A DNA stretch of 64,000 nt. It comes from Actinomycetes bacterium (lineage in GTDB: Bacteria; Actinomycetota; Acidimicrobiia; Acidimicrobiales; JAMCPL01). The stretch lies in contig JAJZWU010000001.1 in the NCBI GenBank assembly GCA_021846515.1, forward strand, positions 85,642-149,641. Direction: 5' to 3'. Below the pieces are notes generated by a model. That model did not search any database and was not told the DNA's origin. It was given only the letters and a program-made list of their open reading frames with translations. Of this stretch, positions 9,295-19,074 are shown piece after piece; position 1 is the first letter of the stretch; each line of letters opens with the position of its first letter. Position numbers and translations under genes: made by a program.

Positions 9295-9694
9295 TATCCT
9301 TCTTCGGTTTCCTCGGCTCGTAAAATGAACCTCCTCCCCACGGATAAAGCCAGAGGTCTGCGCTCGCCTCTCAATCATGATGCCCACCGGTATGATACTA
9401 AGCTTCGCTCGCTCGTCTCTCTGTAATACGCCATCCATACATATTATTCGGTTGTTCGACCGGCCGGAAGCACCACCAACGCCAATGAGCGATAAGTATG
9501 GTACACCATCTGCCCATATTAGTGAATTATCCGGCAGTACGCCATTACAGTACTATGCTTATATAAATATTCTATCAATTTTTCCATATATCCCTACCCC
9601 CCTGGGATGGCATCTGATAAAATAGCTATAATAACGTTTGTTCAGTGCTCAAGTTACCGAGAGCTGGAGACATACCTAAAAGAAAGGAGTAATT
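9295..9694. other. Divergent promoter region, 400 bp
   Basis: This separates the sedolisin (minus) and copZ (plus). It holds a -10 candidate for copZ at 9627-9632 and a Shine-Dalgarno at 9682-9690. I see no RNA gene, repeat or CsoR-type operator that I can support. Confidence 0.5.
9627..9632 (+). promoter_or_regulatory. -10 box for copZ-copA
   Basis: TATAAT lies about 60 nt upstream of the copZ start and is preceded by a GC dinucleotide. No good -35 was found. Confidence 0.4.
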
Positions 9695-9919
9695 ATGCCA
9701 CTTGTGAATATTTCGGTACCGGGAATTAGCTGCGCACACTGCAAATCCTCAATTGAAGGTGCACTGCGGCCATTGGCAGGGGTAGAAAAAGCAGATGTAA
9801 ATATCGAAGCAAAGACGGTAGAGGTAGCCTACGGTGCACCAACCACTCTTGAAGCCATCACTGAGGCCATTGAGGATCAGGGGTACAATGTTGCGTCTCA
9901 CAATGTAACAGCAAACTAA
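9695..9919 (+). CDS. copZ: Copper chaperone, HMA domain (CopZ-like)
   Basis: A 74-residue single heavy-metal-associated domain. The metal-binding motif GISCAHC sits at the N-terminus, and the beta-alpha-beta fold length is typical. It should hand Cu(I) to the ATPase encoded immediately after it. Start ATG has a strong AAAGGAG Shine-Dalgarno 7 nt upstream. Its stop TAA overlaps the copA start by one base (TAATG), so the two are translationally coupled. Confidence 0.9.
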   Translation: MPLVNISVPGISCAHCKSSIEGALRPLAGVEKADVNIEAKTVEVAYGAPTTLEAITEAIEDQGYNVASHNVTAN

Positions 9920-12312
9920 TGACCGCTCCCCCGTCTGCTACGGACGCTGCGGACACCTCCCCCGCACTCTCGTCCGCTGCAACAGAGCAATCGAGTAGCG
10001 AGAACGCTGGAGATCATAACTCATCTGCCACTCCGAAGTGGGCCAACGATATAACTGAGTCACTGCAGACTATAGAATTGAGCATTGAGGGCATGACGTG
10101 TGCATCCTGTGTGGCCAGGGTGGAAAAGACCCTGAAGCGCTTGCCTGGAATCACCAATGCAACTGTTAATCTGGCCACCGAGCGAGCTTTGGTAAGCTAT
10201 TCTCCTGGTGGCGTAGGGGTAGATGATATGACAAGCGCCATAGCTGTAATCGGCTACCAGGCGCACTTACTGGCTACCGACTCCGGTACTACCGATACCA
10301 TCCACGAAGACGCTTTGGGGAAGATGAGGCGCGATGTCATACTCGCATTTGTACTGGCCGTACCGGTGTTGGTTTTTTCTGAAGGATCGGCTTTCTTTCC
10401 GGCATTCAGTAGAGCACTCTCATCAGCCAGCCCATGGAGCAATTTCTACGACTGGGTCCAGTTCGCTTTCACGACTGCCATACTTGCCATACCGGGAAGG
10501 AGGTTCTTCAAGCCTGGGTTCCTTGCTTACCGGCATCTCTCCCCTGATATGAACTCGCTGGTATCCACAGGTGTAGGGGCGGCATGGCTATATAGCATTA
10601 TTGTACTGGTGGCGCCGGGCATATTTCCATCGACAGCGCGTCAGGTGTACTTTGATTCCGCAGCGGTCATAGTCGCCCTGATACTTCTGGGAAAGTACTT
10701 TGAAGAATTGGGGAAGGGACGCGCATCTCAAGCTATCAAAAAACTGGCTGGGTTGCAATCAAAGGAAGCTCGGCTCTTGAATGCGGACGGCACCGAGGAA
10801 GATATACCAGTTGGTTCCGTCCATGTCGGAGATCGTGTGCTTGTACGACCGGGCGAACGCATACCGGTAGACGGCATCGTAACAGATGGTTCCTCACATA
10901 TAGATGAGGCTATGTTGACCGGTGAACCACTGACAGTCTCCAAATCGCCAAATGACCAGGTGGTCGGAGGTACAATAAACCGGGAAGGTAGGCTGATTGT
11001 CGAAGCTACCTCAGTCGGTACAGATACCGTTCTTTCTCAAATCATCCGCCTCGTAGAAAATGCCCAGACAGGCAAGCTCCCGATCCAGAGACTGGCAGAC
11101 AGGGTAGTTGCAGTATTTACCCCAATAGTAATAGGCATAGCGCTCATTACATTTGGAGTCTGGTGGGTGTTCGGGCCTGTCCCGTCAATTACCACAGCGG
11201 TTGTATCGGCTGTAGCAGTACTGGTTGTAGCCTGCCCCTGTGCCATGGGACTTGCCACACCTGCAGCAATCATGGTCGGTACCGGACGATCAGCGGAAAT
11301 GGGCATACTCTTCCGCAACGGTGAGACACTGGAGACACTCTCAAAGATAGATACGGTGCTCTTCGACAAGACAGGCACGCTGACAGAGGGCAAGCCCAGT
11401 GTTGCAAAGATGATCGCGGACAACCCTGATGAGCTGCTGCAACTCGCCGCGTCAGTAGAAGCAGGATCAGAGCATCCCCTGGCACAGGCCATACTTGATG
11501 AAGCTACTTCACGTGGTATCGTCCTGTCCTCGCCTCAAGAGTTCGAGGCGCTATCCGGCAGAGGTGCAACTGCAGTGATAAATGGTAGCCGCGTATGGGT
11601 GGGTTCACTTCGCTACCTCACGAGTGAGGGGATAGATGCCGGCCAATTCGAAGATCAAGCCAATCAGCTGGCTGCAGAAGGTAAGACGCCTGTCTTTGTG
11701 GGGGTAGAGGGCAGCCTGGCCGGAGTCATCGCAATATCGGATGCCGTTAGGCCAGAGTCTGCAAGGGTAGTACATAATTTGACAAAGCGAGGAATAAGGG
11801 TAGCTATGGTCACCGGAGACACACAGCGTACGGCCAATTCTGTAGCACGGGAATTGGGTATATCTGACATACACGCGGAGGTGCTCCCTCAGGATAAGTC
11901 CGCTGTAGTAACCCAGCTACAAAATGCCGGGCACAGGGTAGCATTTGCCGGTGACGGTATCAACGATGCTCCTGCACTTGCTCAGGCTGATGTCGGTATT
12001 GCTATTGCATCTGGCGCCGATATAGCTATCGAGGCTGCCGATGTAGCTCTGGCGCGAGGCAGCATATCGGGAACGGTGACTGCCATAGACAATGCCAAGC
12101 GGACATTAAAGATAATAAAGCTCAATCTGTTCTGGGCATTTGTCTACAACATAGTGTTGATTCCAGTAGCGGCGGGAGCTTTGGCTCCAAGCTTCGGTAT
12201 CCATCTGAACCCTATGCTGGCAGCGGCTGCTATGGGGTTGTCATCCATCTTCGTGCTAACCAATAGCCTTAGACTAAAACGACTACGGGCTGCATCCTCT
12301 GACAACCAATAA
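9919..12312 (+). CDS. copA: Cu(I)-exporting P1B-type ATPase
   Basis: 797 residues. An N-terminal Ser/Ala-rich segment is followed by an HMA domain with GMTCASC (Cys61, Cys64). The P-type ATPase core has the actuator motif TGEP, the membrane CPC at 439-441, the phosphorylation site DKTGT (Asp483), the HP motif in SEHPLA and GDGINDAP near 678. These residues define a Cu+/Ag+ exporter in the cell membrane. With copZ it forms a copper-detoxification pair. Copper resistance suits a metal-rich, acidic habitat, though that is inference. No csoR or copY regulator is next to it. Confidence 0.95.
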   Translation: MTAPPSATDAADTSPALSSAATEQSSSENAGDHNSSATPKWANDITESLQTIELSIEGMTCASCVARVEKTLKRLPGITNATVNLATERALVSYSPGGVGVDDMTSAIAVIGYQAHLLATDSGTTDTIHEDALGKMRRDVILAFVLAVPVLVFSEGSAFFPAFSRALSSASPWSNFYDWVQFAFTTAILAIPGRRFFKPGFLAYRHLSPDMNSLVSTGVGAAWLYSIIVLVAPGIFPSTARQVYFDSAAVIVALILLGKYFEELGKGRASQAIKKLAGLQSKEARLLNADGTEEDIPVGSVHVGDRVLVRPGERIPVDGIVTDGSSHIDEAMLTGEPLTVSKSPNDQVVGGTINREGRLIVEATSVGTDTVLSQIIRLVENAQTGKLPIQRLADRVVAVFTPIVIGIALITFGVWWVFGPVPSITTAVVSAVAVLVVACPCAMGLATPAAIMVGTGRSAEMGILFRNGETLETLSKIDTVLFDKTGTLTEGKPSVAKMIADNPDELLQLAASVEAGSEHPLAQAILDEATSRGIVLSSPQEFEALSGRGATAVINGSRVWVGSLRYLTSEGIDAGQFEDQANQLAAEGKTPVFVGVEGSLAGVIAISDAVRPESARVVHNLTKRGIRVAMVTGDTQRTANSVARELGISDIHAEVLPQDKSAVVTQLQNAGHRVAFAGDGINDAPALAQADVGIAIASGADIAIEAADVALARGSISGTVTAIDNAKRTLKIIKLNLFWAFVYNIVLIPVAAGALAPSFGIHLNPMLAAAAMGLSSIFVLTNSLRLKRLRAASSDNQ

Positions 12313-12431
12313 ATATGTTGCCAACCTACTGATATGACTATACGGCAAAAATGAGTTATGCTATCAACGCAATGCATTTTCACACACCCAAGTCAAAGTC
12401 ACTTCGACTCCAAGAATAGGAAACGGTTAAA

Positions 12432-14834
12432 TTGAGAAAGTTTTTCTCCGCTCTCGGCAGGTTTTCAGTGCGCTGGAGATACGCGATACTGGCAGCCTGG
12501 ATAATAGCAACTATCGCCATCACAGCATTCCTACCTGGAATAAGTACTGTAGTCCAGCAAAATGATCAAAAGTTCCTACCGGCAAACTCTCCGAGCGTCG
12601 TTGCAGAAAACCTTGCTGAGCCTTTGCAGCCTGCCAATGTGACCAGGATTGTTATTGTTGCATACAGAAATAATGCCCCTCTTAATGCTGCCGACATGAA
12701 TGCAATCTCAGGCATTGAACAGGCGGCACGTTCAGTAAAAGGCACCCTGCTGGTAAGACAGACATCCATCTCGCGCAATGGCCGGGCGGATGAAATCATG
12801 GTAGCGTCCAGCATCCAGAAATTGAATGAGAAGCCGCTGCGATCATATGTAGGGGAGTTGTCTTCTGCCATACACTCAGTGACGGTACCATCGGGTCTGA
12901 ACATCCATCTGGCAGGCCCAGTCGCAAGCCAAGTAGCCAATCTAAACCGCAATAAGGGCACCTCAGGGCGTATGCAGGACTTTGCTGCGCTATTCATTAT
13001 TGTGCTGTTGGTACTAATCTTCCGAGCTCCTCTAGCACCTCTCCTGGCACTAATACCAGCTTTTCTGGTGGTACAGATATCAGGCCCGCTCATAGCAGAA
13101 GTAGCAAAGACGGGAGTACCAGTCTCGGTAATAACGCAATTCATGCTCATCGTCATCATACTTGGCGCTGGAACAGACTACGGCCTTTTCCTGGTATTCA
13201 GGGTACGTGAAAACATGAAAAATGGCGAAGACCCGAAACAGGCTGTAGCACTGGCAGTAAGCCGGGTAGGCGAGTCAATTACATTCTCTGCAGCCACGGT
13301 AATAGTAGCACTTGCCAGCCTCAGTCTGGCAGCATTCGGCATGTACCAGAGCATGGGAATACCTATCGCAATAGGCGTATTTGTCATGCTTTTGGCCGGT
13401 CTGACACTCCAGCCTGCGTTACTTGCGATATTTGGACGCGCAGCTTTCTGGCCAGGTAAAATCAAGCCTGTTGCTGCCGATAAAACCGGCTCATTGGAAG
13501 CTGTAGAACCCGGTCAAGGTAGCACGCAAAGAATTATTCACAAACCGGGAGTGTGGGGAAGGGTGGCCGCCCGACTGGTACAGCATCCTGTAGAAACTTT
13601 GACTACCGGAGTAGTCATTTTCGCCATACTGGCTGCTTTCTCTATGGGGAATAAGCCTGCAGGGTTTATCAGTGGAACATCGGCGCCATCTGGCACTGGA
13701 GCGGCAATGGGTAACGCCGCCCTGGCAGACAACTTCCCCAAGGCAGCAGCCAACCCAACAGATATAATTGCACGCCTTGCTACACCCGTCTGGAACAATG
13801 CCACTTCTCTTGCTAGATTTGAAACGATATTATCACATTCACATCTTTTCACCTCTGTAATAGGACCTCTTGATCCAAACGGAACTCGGTTATCAGCAAG
13901 CGAGTTGGTCAAATTGCATACAGCACTGGGAAGTCCCCAGAGTCTCTTCTTGTCGCATACAGCTATACCTCCCGGATTCGCGCGTACAGAGGTGCAGGCA
14001 TACATGGCCACTGCATCACTTATCAGCACGGGAGGTCATACCATAGCACTGGAATCGAGCCTGGCAGCCGGTAATCCTTCCAGCACTGCCGCCATGCAAG
14101 CCACTCCCGCAATACGTTCAGAGGTCGCTGCTGCAGCACGATCTGCTGGGATACAAAAATACGGAGTTGCCGGTGAAGCAGCCGCTGCATACGATGTAAG
14201 CTCCACTGCGGGAAATGACCTGATACATATACTACCTCTGGTCGTGCTTGTAATTGGTCTATTACTTATAATATTACTGCGAAGTTTGATTGCCCCTATC
14301 TACCTCATTGTCAGCGTCGTTCTATCTTACCTGTCCGCATTGGGAATATCAGTCATTATATTCATGCTCATCCAGGGAGATCAGGGCTTGGTATTCTTCC
14401 TTCCGTTCATGCTGTTCCTGTTTATCCTGGCCCTGGGAGAAGATTACAACATCTTGGTCATGACCCGTATACGAGAAGAAGCAGCTCACCTGCCCCTACG
14501 TCAGGCGGTAACCCGGGCAATTGAACGGACGGGTACCACTGTAACCTCTGCGGGGCTTGTCCTGGCAGGCACTTTCGTAGTCTTTGCAATAATAGGTGGC
14601 AGTTCTTCTGACGGGGGCCAGATAGTCGAGATGGGATTGGGATTGGCCATAGGCATACTGATGGACACATTTCTTGTCCGCACGCTTCTGGTTCCATCTA
14701 CCGTAGTGTTGTTGGGTAAATGGAACTGGTGGCCGTCCAAGCACGGGCAAGAGCATTGGGACTACGATGATGATAAGCAACTGGATGAGCAGCTACCACA
14801 AGAAATAGAGAAAGAGGAGATTACTGCCCGCTAG
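12432..14834 (+). CDS. MMPL family transporter (RND superfamily)
   Basis: 800 residues. One N-terminal membrane helix and a large extracytoplasmic loop precede a block of helices with GAGTDYGLFLVFRVRE near 240. After a second loop comes a matching block with LALGEDYNILVMTRIREE. This duplicated 6+6 helix plan and the paired GxGxDY/ALGEDY motifs are typical of MmpL lipid or drug exporters driven by proton flow. Start is TTG with AGGAAA upstream. It lies 119 bp after copA in the same direction and could be co-transcribed. The 3' end carries a duplicated 14-bp unit covering the stop codon. Confidence 0.88.
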   Translation: MRKFFSALGRFSVRWRYAILAAWIIATIAITAFLPGISTVVQQNDQKFLPANSPSVVAENLAEPLQPANVTRIVIVAYRNNAPLNAADMNAISGIEQAARSVKGTLLVRQTSISRNGRADEIMVASSIQKLNEKPLRSYVGELSSAIHSVTVPSGLNIHLAGPVASQVANLNRNKGTSGRMQDFAALFIIVLLVLIFRAPLAPLLALIPAFLVVQISGPLIAEVAKTGVPVSVITQFMLIVIILGAGTDYGLFLVFRVRENMKNGEDPKQAVALAVSRVGESITFSAATVIVALASLSLAAFGMYQSMGIPIAIGVFVMLLAGLTLQPALLAIFGRAAFWPGKIKPVAADKTGSLEAVEPGQGSTQRIIHKPGVWGRVAARLVQHPVETLTTGVVIFAILAAFSMGNKPAGFISGTSAPSGTGAAMGNAALADNFPKAAANPTDIIARLATPVWNNATSLARFETILSHSHLFTSVIGPLDPNGTRLSASELVKLHTALGSPQSLFLSHTAIPPGFARTEVQAYMATASLISTGGHTIALESSLAAGNPSSTAAMQATPAIRSEVAAAARSAGIQKYGVAGEAAAAYDVSSTAGNDLIHILPLVVLVIGLLLIILLRSLIAPIYLIVSVVLSYLSALGISVIIFMLIQGDQGLVFFLPFMLFLFILALGEDYNILVMTRIREEAAHLPLRQAVTRAIERTGTTVTSAGLVLAGTFVVFAIIGGSSSDGGQIVEMGLGLAIGILMDTFLVRTLLVPSTVVLLGKWNWWPSKHGQEHWDYDDDKQLDEQLPQEIEKEEITAR

Positions 14835-14854
14835 ATGACTCCCGCTAGATGACT
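14827..14854. repeat. Tandem 14-bp duplication over the stop codon
   Basis: CCCGCTAGATGACT occurs twice in a row, and the first copy contains the MMPL stop TAG. Probably replication slippage, with no effect on the protein. Confidence 0.9.
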
Positions 14855-14924
14855 ATATTGTAAACCTCGAAAGCCCCCGGTTCACATTATCGCGGTAGGC
14901 AAAAAAGCTGTCATGGATTGCAGG

Positions 14925-16064
14925 TTAATCCCCACTGGATAAAGCGCCGACAACATATCCTATACTGGAACACAGGGCTGCTATCTCTTCCGGATCCACA
15001 CTTGGGAACATGCCTATACGCAACTGGTTACGGCCCAGCTTTCTGTACGGTTCGGTATCCACAATACCGTTGGCTCGTAGCACTTTGGCAATCTCAGCTG
15101 CATCTACGGCATCTACAAAATCAATGGTAGCGACGACATGGCTACGATATGATGGGTTTTCCACATACGGCCTTGCATAAGCGGAGTTTTCCGCCCATGA
15201 ATATATGATTTCAGCAGAGCGATCGCATCGCGATATAGACCACTCCAAACCTCCACCGGCAAGCATCCAGTCAATCTGATTTGCCAGCATGTGGAGGGTT
15301 GCCAATGCCGGTGTGTTGTAGGTCTGATCCAGCCTGGAGTTGTCCAGTGCGATTTTAAGGTCAAGAAAGGCAGGAACCCACCTACCGGATTCTGCAATGC
15401 GCTCAATACGGTCAATGGCCGCAGGACTCATAAGCGCTATCCACAGCCCCCCATCTGAAGCAAAGCACTTCTGTGGTGCAAAGTAATAGACATCAAACTC
15501 TGAAGCATTGACCATGAGGCCACCGGCTGCTGACGTTGCATCTACCAACACAATTGCTTCATTACTGTCCTTTGGCCTGACTATGTTCATAGCGACACCG
15601 GTAGATGTTTCATTATGCGTAAGACAATACGTGTCTATATCCGGATTAGACACTGGGTTGGGATGGCTTCCATATTCAGATTCAATTATCTCAGGATCTC
15701 CTATATGGGGAGCTGACTTTGCGGCTTTAGCAAATTTGGAAGAGAACTCGCCAAATACGAGATGCTGGCTACGCTCTTTTATCAAGCCAAATGTAGCAGC
15801 ATCCCAGAAACAGGTCGATCCACCATTGCCCAACACCACCTCATATTCATTGGGCAACGAAAATAGCGCGCCAAGACCCTCACGTATGTGTCCAACAACC
15901 GACTTAACTGTAGATTGGCGATGGCTGGTCCCCATATATAGCGGGGCATCTATTGCAAGCGACTCTATTTGCTCAGGACGTACACGTGAAGGACCACAAC
16001 CAAATCGTCCATCACGAGGTTTTAATTCATCGGGAATAACTATCATATTTCCAGTGTCGCACAT
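14925..16064 (-). CDS. serC: Phosphoserine aminotransferase
   Basis: 379 residues, of the actinobacterial (mycobacterial-type) SerC subgroup, recognised by KPRDGRFGCGPSRVRPEQ at the N-terminus. The PLP-binding Lys is 199 in FAPQKCF. It converts 3-phosphohydroxypyruvate and glutamate to phosphoserine in serine synthesis. It is divergent from the aminotransferase at 16220, so two amino-acid genes share one intergenic region. No clear Shine-Dalgarno; an AT-rich stretch (TACATAT) 8-14 nt upstream may be a -10 box. A second in-frame ATG at codon 7 is possible. Confidence 0.9.
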   Translation of the reverse strand: MCDTGNMIVIPDELKPRDGRFGCGPSRVRPEQIESLAIDAPLYMGTSHRQSTVKSVVGHIREGLGALFSLPNEYEVVLGNGGSTCFWDAATFGLIKERSQHLVFGEFSSKFAKAAKSAPHIGDPEIIESEYGSHPNPVSNPDIDTYCLTHNETSTGVAMNIVRPKDSNEAIVLVDATSAAGGLMVNASEFDVYYFAPQKCFASDGGLWIALMSPAAIDRIERIAESGRWVPAFLDLKIALDNSRLDQTYNTPALATLHMLANQIDWMLAGGGLEWSISRCDRSAEIIYSWAENSAYARPYVENPSYRSHVVATIDFVDAVDAAEIAKVLRANGIVDTEPYRKLGRNQLRIGMFPSVDPEEIAALCSSIGYVVGALSSGD

Positions 16065-16207
16065 ACGGTGAGATATGTAAAATCTACCTATATATACATC
16101 TTGTTACGTTGTACACAGGAAAGTGAGTCGATGCTGGACTTCCAGCGATACCGGCAACAGAACAGCTGCATAAGAACGCCTTGTCGTCAGTCCCGGTTCA
16201 ATGCAAG

Positions 16208-16213
16208 TAATAT
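16208..16213 (+). promoter_or_regulatory. -10 box for leaderless aminotransferase
   Basis: TAATAT lies exactly 6 nt before the ATG at 16220. There is no Shine-Dalgarno, so the mRNA probably begins at the start codon. Confidence 0.55.
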
Positions 16214-16219
16214 GGTACT

Positions 16220-17422
16220 ATGCAAACTTGGATATCACAAATAGTCGGCGCACTGGAGCCATCTCCCACTTTGGCCGTAGATGCAAAGGCAAAGGCAATG
16301 CGTGCCGCCGGAGAAAACGTTATAGGATTTGGAGCAGGTGAACCTGACTTCCCCACCCCACCCCACATAGTAGAAGCTGCCAGGCAGGCAGCCCTGGATC
16401 CCGCCACACATAAATATTCACCTTCAGCAGGACTTCCGGAACTACGAAATGCTATAGCAAAAAAGACAAGTGCCGGCCTGTCTACAACATTTGAAGCATC
16501 GCAAGTTGTGGTGACCAATGGGGCGAAACAGGCGGTCTTTAATACATTAGCAAGCATCATCAATCCCGGAGATGAGGTAATCTATGCCACCCCCGTATGG
16601 AGTACCTATACTGAAGTAATTAAGCTGGTGGGGGGTGTCCCCGTACCGGTAAGAACCACTCAAGACAATAATTTTCACCTGCACGCAGAGGATATAGAGA
16701 GGGTAATAACCGACCACACCAAGGCGTTACTGGTAGTGTCGCCATCAAACCCGACGGGAGCAGTATTAGACGAACGGGAGTTGAGCGATATTGCTCAGCT
16801 TGCTCTGGACAGACATATCATGGTCGTTACTGATGAGATCTACGAACATCTCGTCTACCAGGGTCACCGCTTCACATCCATTCTAAAGGCAAACCCAGCC
16901 CTTGCCAAACAGGCAATTATAATAAATGGAGTATCCAAGTCATTTGCCATGACGGGATGGAGGGTGGGATGGATGGTTGGCCCGCAAGAGATCATGAAGG
17001 CCGCTGCGGATCTCCAATCACAGACAACCTCAAACGTAGCCAATATCGCTCAACGAGCCGCGTTGGCGGCATTGGAGGGAGGCACCGGATGCATAGAGGA
17101 TATGCGGACGGCTTTTGAGAAAAGACGCGAAATCATATATGAGAAACTATCACTCATGCCCGATGTAACAATTTCCGCCCCTGAAGGGGCATTTTACGCA
17201 TTCCCGAATGTATCAGAGATAATCAACAAAAAAATAGATGGAGTTACCATTACCGATACCACCCGACTGGCAGAGATGGCACTTGATGCGGTCAAGGTTG
17301 CCGTAGTTCCGGGAGAAGCTTTTGAGGCACCGGGGTATCTACGCCTATCCTATGCACTGTCCGACAATATGCTGGCTGAAGGGCTGGGTAGGCTACACGA
17401 ATTTTTCAGCTCAGCCGTGTAA
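16220..17422 (+). CDS. Class I/II aminotransferase (aspartate type)
   Basis: 400 residues of the PLP fold-type I family. SPSNPTGA is the conserved substrate and cofactor loop, and the Schiff-base Lys is 240 in GVSKSFAMTGWRVGW. The N-terminal GAGEPDFPTPPHI places it with subgroup I-gamma aspartate or prephenate aminotransferases. It probably interconverts aspartate and oxaloacetate in the cytoplasm. It ends 2 bp from the stop of the convergent monooxygenase, with no room for a terminator. Confidence 0.9.
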   Translation: MQTWISQIVGALEPSPTLAVDAKAKAMRAAGENVIGFGAGEPDFPTPPHIVEAARQAALDPATHKYSPSAGLPELRNAIAKKTSAGLSTTFEASQVVVTNGAKQAVFNTLASIINPGDEVIYATPVWSTYTEVIKLVGGVPVPVRTTQDNNFHLHAEDIERVITDHTKALLVVSPSNPTGAVLDERELSDIAQLALDRHIMVVTDEIYEHLVYQGHRFTSILKANPALAKQAIIINGVSKSFAMTGWRVGWMVGPQEIMKAAADLQSQTTSNVANIAQRAALAALEGGTGCIEDMRTAFEKRREIIYEKLSLMPDVTISAPEGAFYAFPNVSEIINKKIDGVTITDTTRLAEMALDAVKVAVVPGEAFEAPGYLRLSYALSDNMLAEGLGRLHEFFSSAV

Positions 17423-17424
17423 TC

Positions 17425-18939
17425 CTACACCTTTTCGTAATTCGGCAATTTGGGTGCTGCCATCTCTTCGCGAAAACGATCAAATGTCCATGGCCAGGCA
17501 GCCGGTATGCCTCTGTCGTCAAGATACCAGCTACGACAACCGGTTACCCATACCGTCTTTTTGGCGGCTTCTATTCGCTCCTCATCAAACCTCTCAAGTG
17601 CCTCTTTAGTAGCACTGATCTCGCTGCACTTACCGCTCAGCACTTGATCAATCAGTTGCATGATGTAGTCAAACTGCAATTCGGCTACCTCTATTAAGGA
17701 GAAATTGCCAACCGGACCGTTGGGGCCGTTTAACATAAACAAGTTTGGAAAGCCGGGAATAGATATGGAGAGGTAGGCAGATGGCCTATCATGCCATACG
17801 TCGGCAAGAGATACTCCATCGCGGCCAAATACGCCCATTGGGCGCATGAAAGCATCTACATGGAAACCGGTAGCATACACAATAATATCCAGTTCATGCA
17901 GATCTCCATCGACCGTGCGGATTCCGTTCTTCTCTATACGATCTATTTTTGAGGTAACAAGATTTACACCTGGACGCTGGATGGCCTCATAAAAATCGGG
18001 TGAAATGACCAGCCTCTTGCATGCAGCACGATAATTTGGGCGAAGTTTTTCACGCAGTAACGGGTCCTCTATGTTTTCTTCAAGGTTCTGTACGCATAAC
18101 TTCTCCATAAGCTTGACCATCTCTGAATCTGCATCTACAACAGCATTTGCAAAATTATCGGAGAACCACCTGGAAAGTGAATCATGAAGACCGCGCAACT
18201 CATCAGGATTCTCTCTATAGCGTTTCTTGTCACTCTCATCAAGAGTAGGATTCTCCACCTTAAGGACCCACTGTGCAGTCCGCTGGAATACATTCAGTTC
18301 TTTTACCTTCCCCCCAAGTGCAGACACAATCTGTACCGCCGTCGAACCTGTACCTATTATTCCTATACGCTTATCCTCAAGGGATATAGTGTCGTCCCAT
18401 CTGGCGCTGTGAAATGATGTTCCCTCGAAATCATCCATGCCCTTTATATCTGGATACGATGGGTGGTGCAGTACTCCTGTAGCGGCAATGATAAAATCGC
18501 CTATATCTTGTTTGCCTCCTTCTGCCTGCAAATGCCAGCGACCCTCTTTGTACTCTAACCTGGTGACCTCCGCATTGAATTGAATATACTTCATGACATC
18601 AAACCGCGCGGCTACGTCTTTTAGATAAGCCTCTATCTCGTTGCCGGGCGAAAAGAAATGAGACCACTCGGGATTCGGGGCAAACGAATAGCTGTAAAGC
18701 TGCGAAGGAACGTCACATGCCACTCCTGGATAGGTATTCTCTCTCCAAGTACCTCCCAGCTCGCTGGCTTTTTCATATACGCACATATTGGTATAGCCGG
18801 CCTCCTGAAGCTTTATAGCAGCCAATATGCCAGCCATACCTGCTCCTATAATCAAGAAGCGTGGTCCAGTGCCCTGTTTAGCAAACTCAGATGTACTGCT
18901 TTGTTTTGTACTTGTATCGTTTATAGATGTATTATTCAT
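17425..18939 (-). CDS. Flavin monooxygenase, Baeyer-Villiger type
   Basis: 504 residues. The FAD-binding Rossmann motif is GAGMAG (32-37) and the NADPH motif is GTGSTA (197-202). Between them, FEGTSFHSARW (171-181) matches the Baeyer-Villiger fingerprint FxGxxxHxxxW. It should insert oxygen into ketones or oxidise a hydrophobic substrate using NADPH and O2. Start ATG has AGGGAAC just upstream. It has its own consensus promoter and a palindrome in the leader, so it does not depend on the atp operon. Natural substrate unknown. Confidence 0.88.
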   Translation of the reverse strand: MNNTSINDTSTKQSSTSEFAKQGTGPRFLIIGAGMAGILAAIKLQEAGYTNMCVYEKASELGGTWRENTYPGVACDVPSQLYSYSFAPNPEWSHFFSPGNEIEAYLKDVAARFDVMKYIQFNAEVTRLEYKEGRWHLQAEGGKQDIGDFIIAATGVLHHPSYPDIKGMDDFEGTSFHSARWDDTISLEDKRIGIIGTGSTAVQIVSALGGKVKELNVFQRTAQWVLKVENPTLDESDKKRYRENPDELRGLHDSLSRWFSDNFANAVVDADSEMVKLMEKLCVQNLEENIEDPLLREKLRPNYRAACKRLVISPDFYEAIQRPGVNLVTSKIDRIEKNGIRTVDGDLHELDIIVYATGFHVDAFMRPMGVFGRDGVSLADVWHDRPSAYLSISIPGFPNLFMLNGPNGPVGNFSLIEVAELQFDYIMQLIDQVLSGKCSEISATKEALERFDEERIEAAKKTVWVTGCRSWYLDDRGIPAAWPWTFDRFREEMAAPKLPNYEKV

Positions 18940-18960
18940 GTTCCCTACCTGATCTTCGGT

Positions 18961-18981
18961 GAGACCTATCCATCAGGTCTC
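18961..18981. promoter_or_regulatory. Perfect palindrome in the monooxygenase leader
   Basis: GAGACCT and AGGTCTC face each other across 7 nt, between the promoter and the start codon at 18939. It could be a repressor operator or an RNA hairpin. Confidence 0.5.
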
Positions 18982-18990
18982 TATATCCTT

Positions 18991-19019
18991 ATTGTATAGC
19001 AAGTCAATAAGAATGTCAA
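18991..19019 (-). promoter_or_regulatory. Consensus promoter for the monooxygenase
   Basis: On the minus strand TTGACA (19019-19014) and TACAAT (18996-18991) are separated by exactly 17 nt. This is one of the two best -35/-10 pairs in the window and predicts a transcript start about 45 nt before the ATG. Confidence 0.75.
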
Positions 19020-19074
19020 GTCGTATGATGAAATATTTTTGGTATCAGAGGTGGGTTCAGCAGCAGTGCTGCAC

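Noticed and set aside
12566..13159. A 197-codon frame antisense to MMPL
   Set aside because: Shadow of a strongly coding strand; no independent support.
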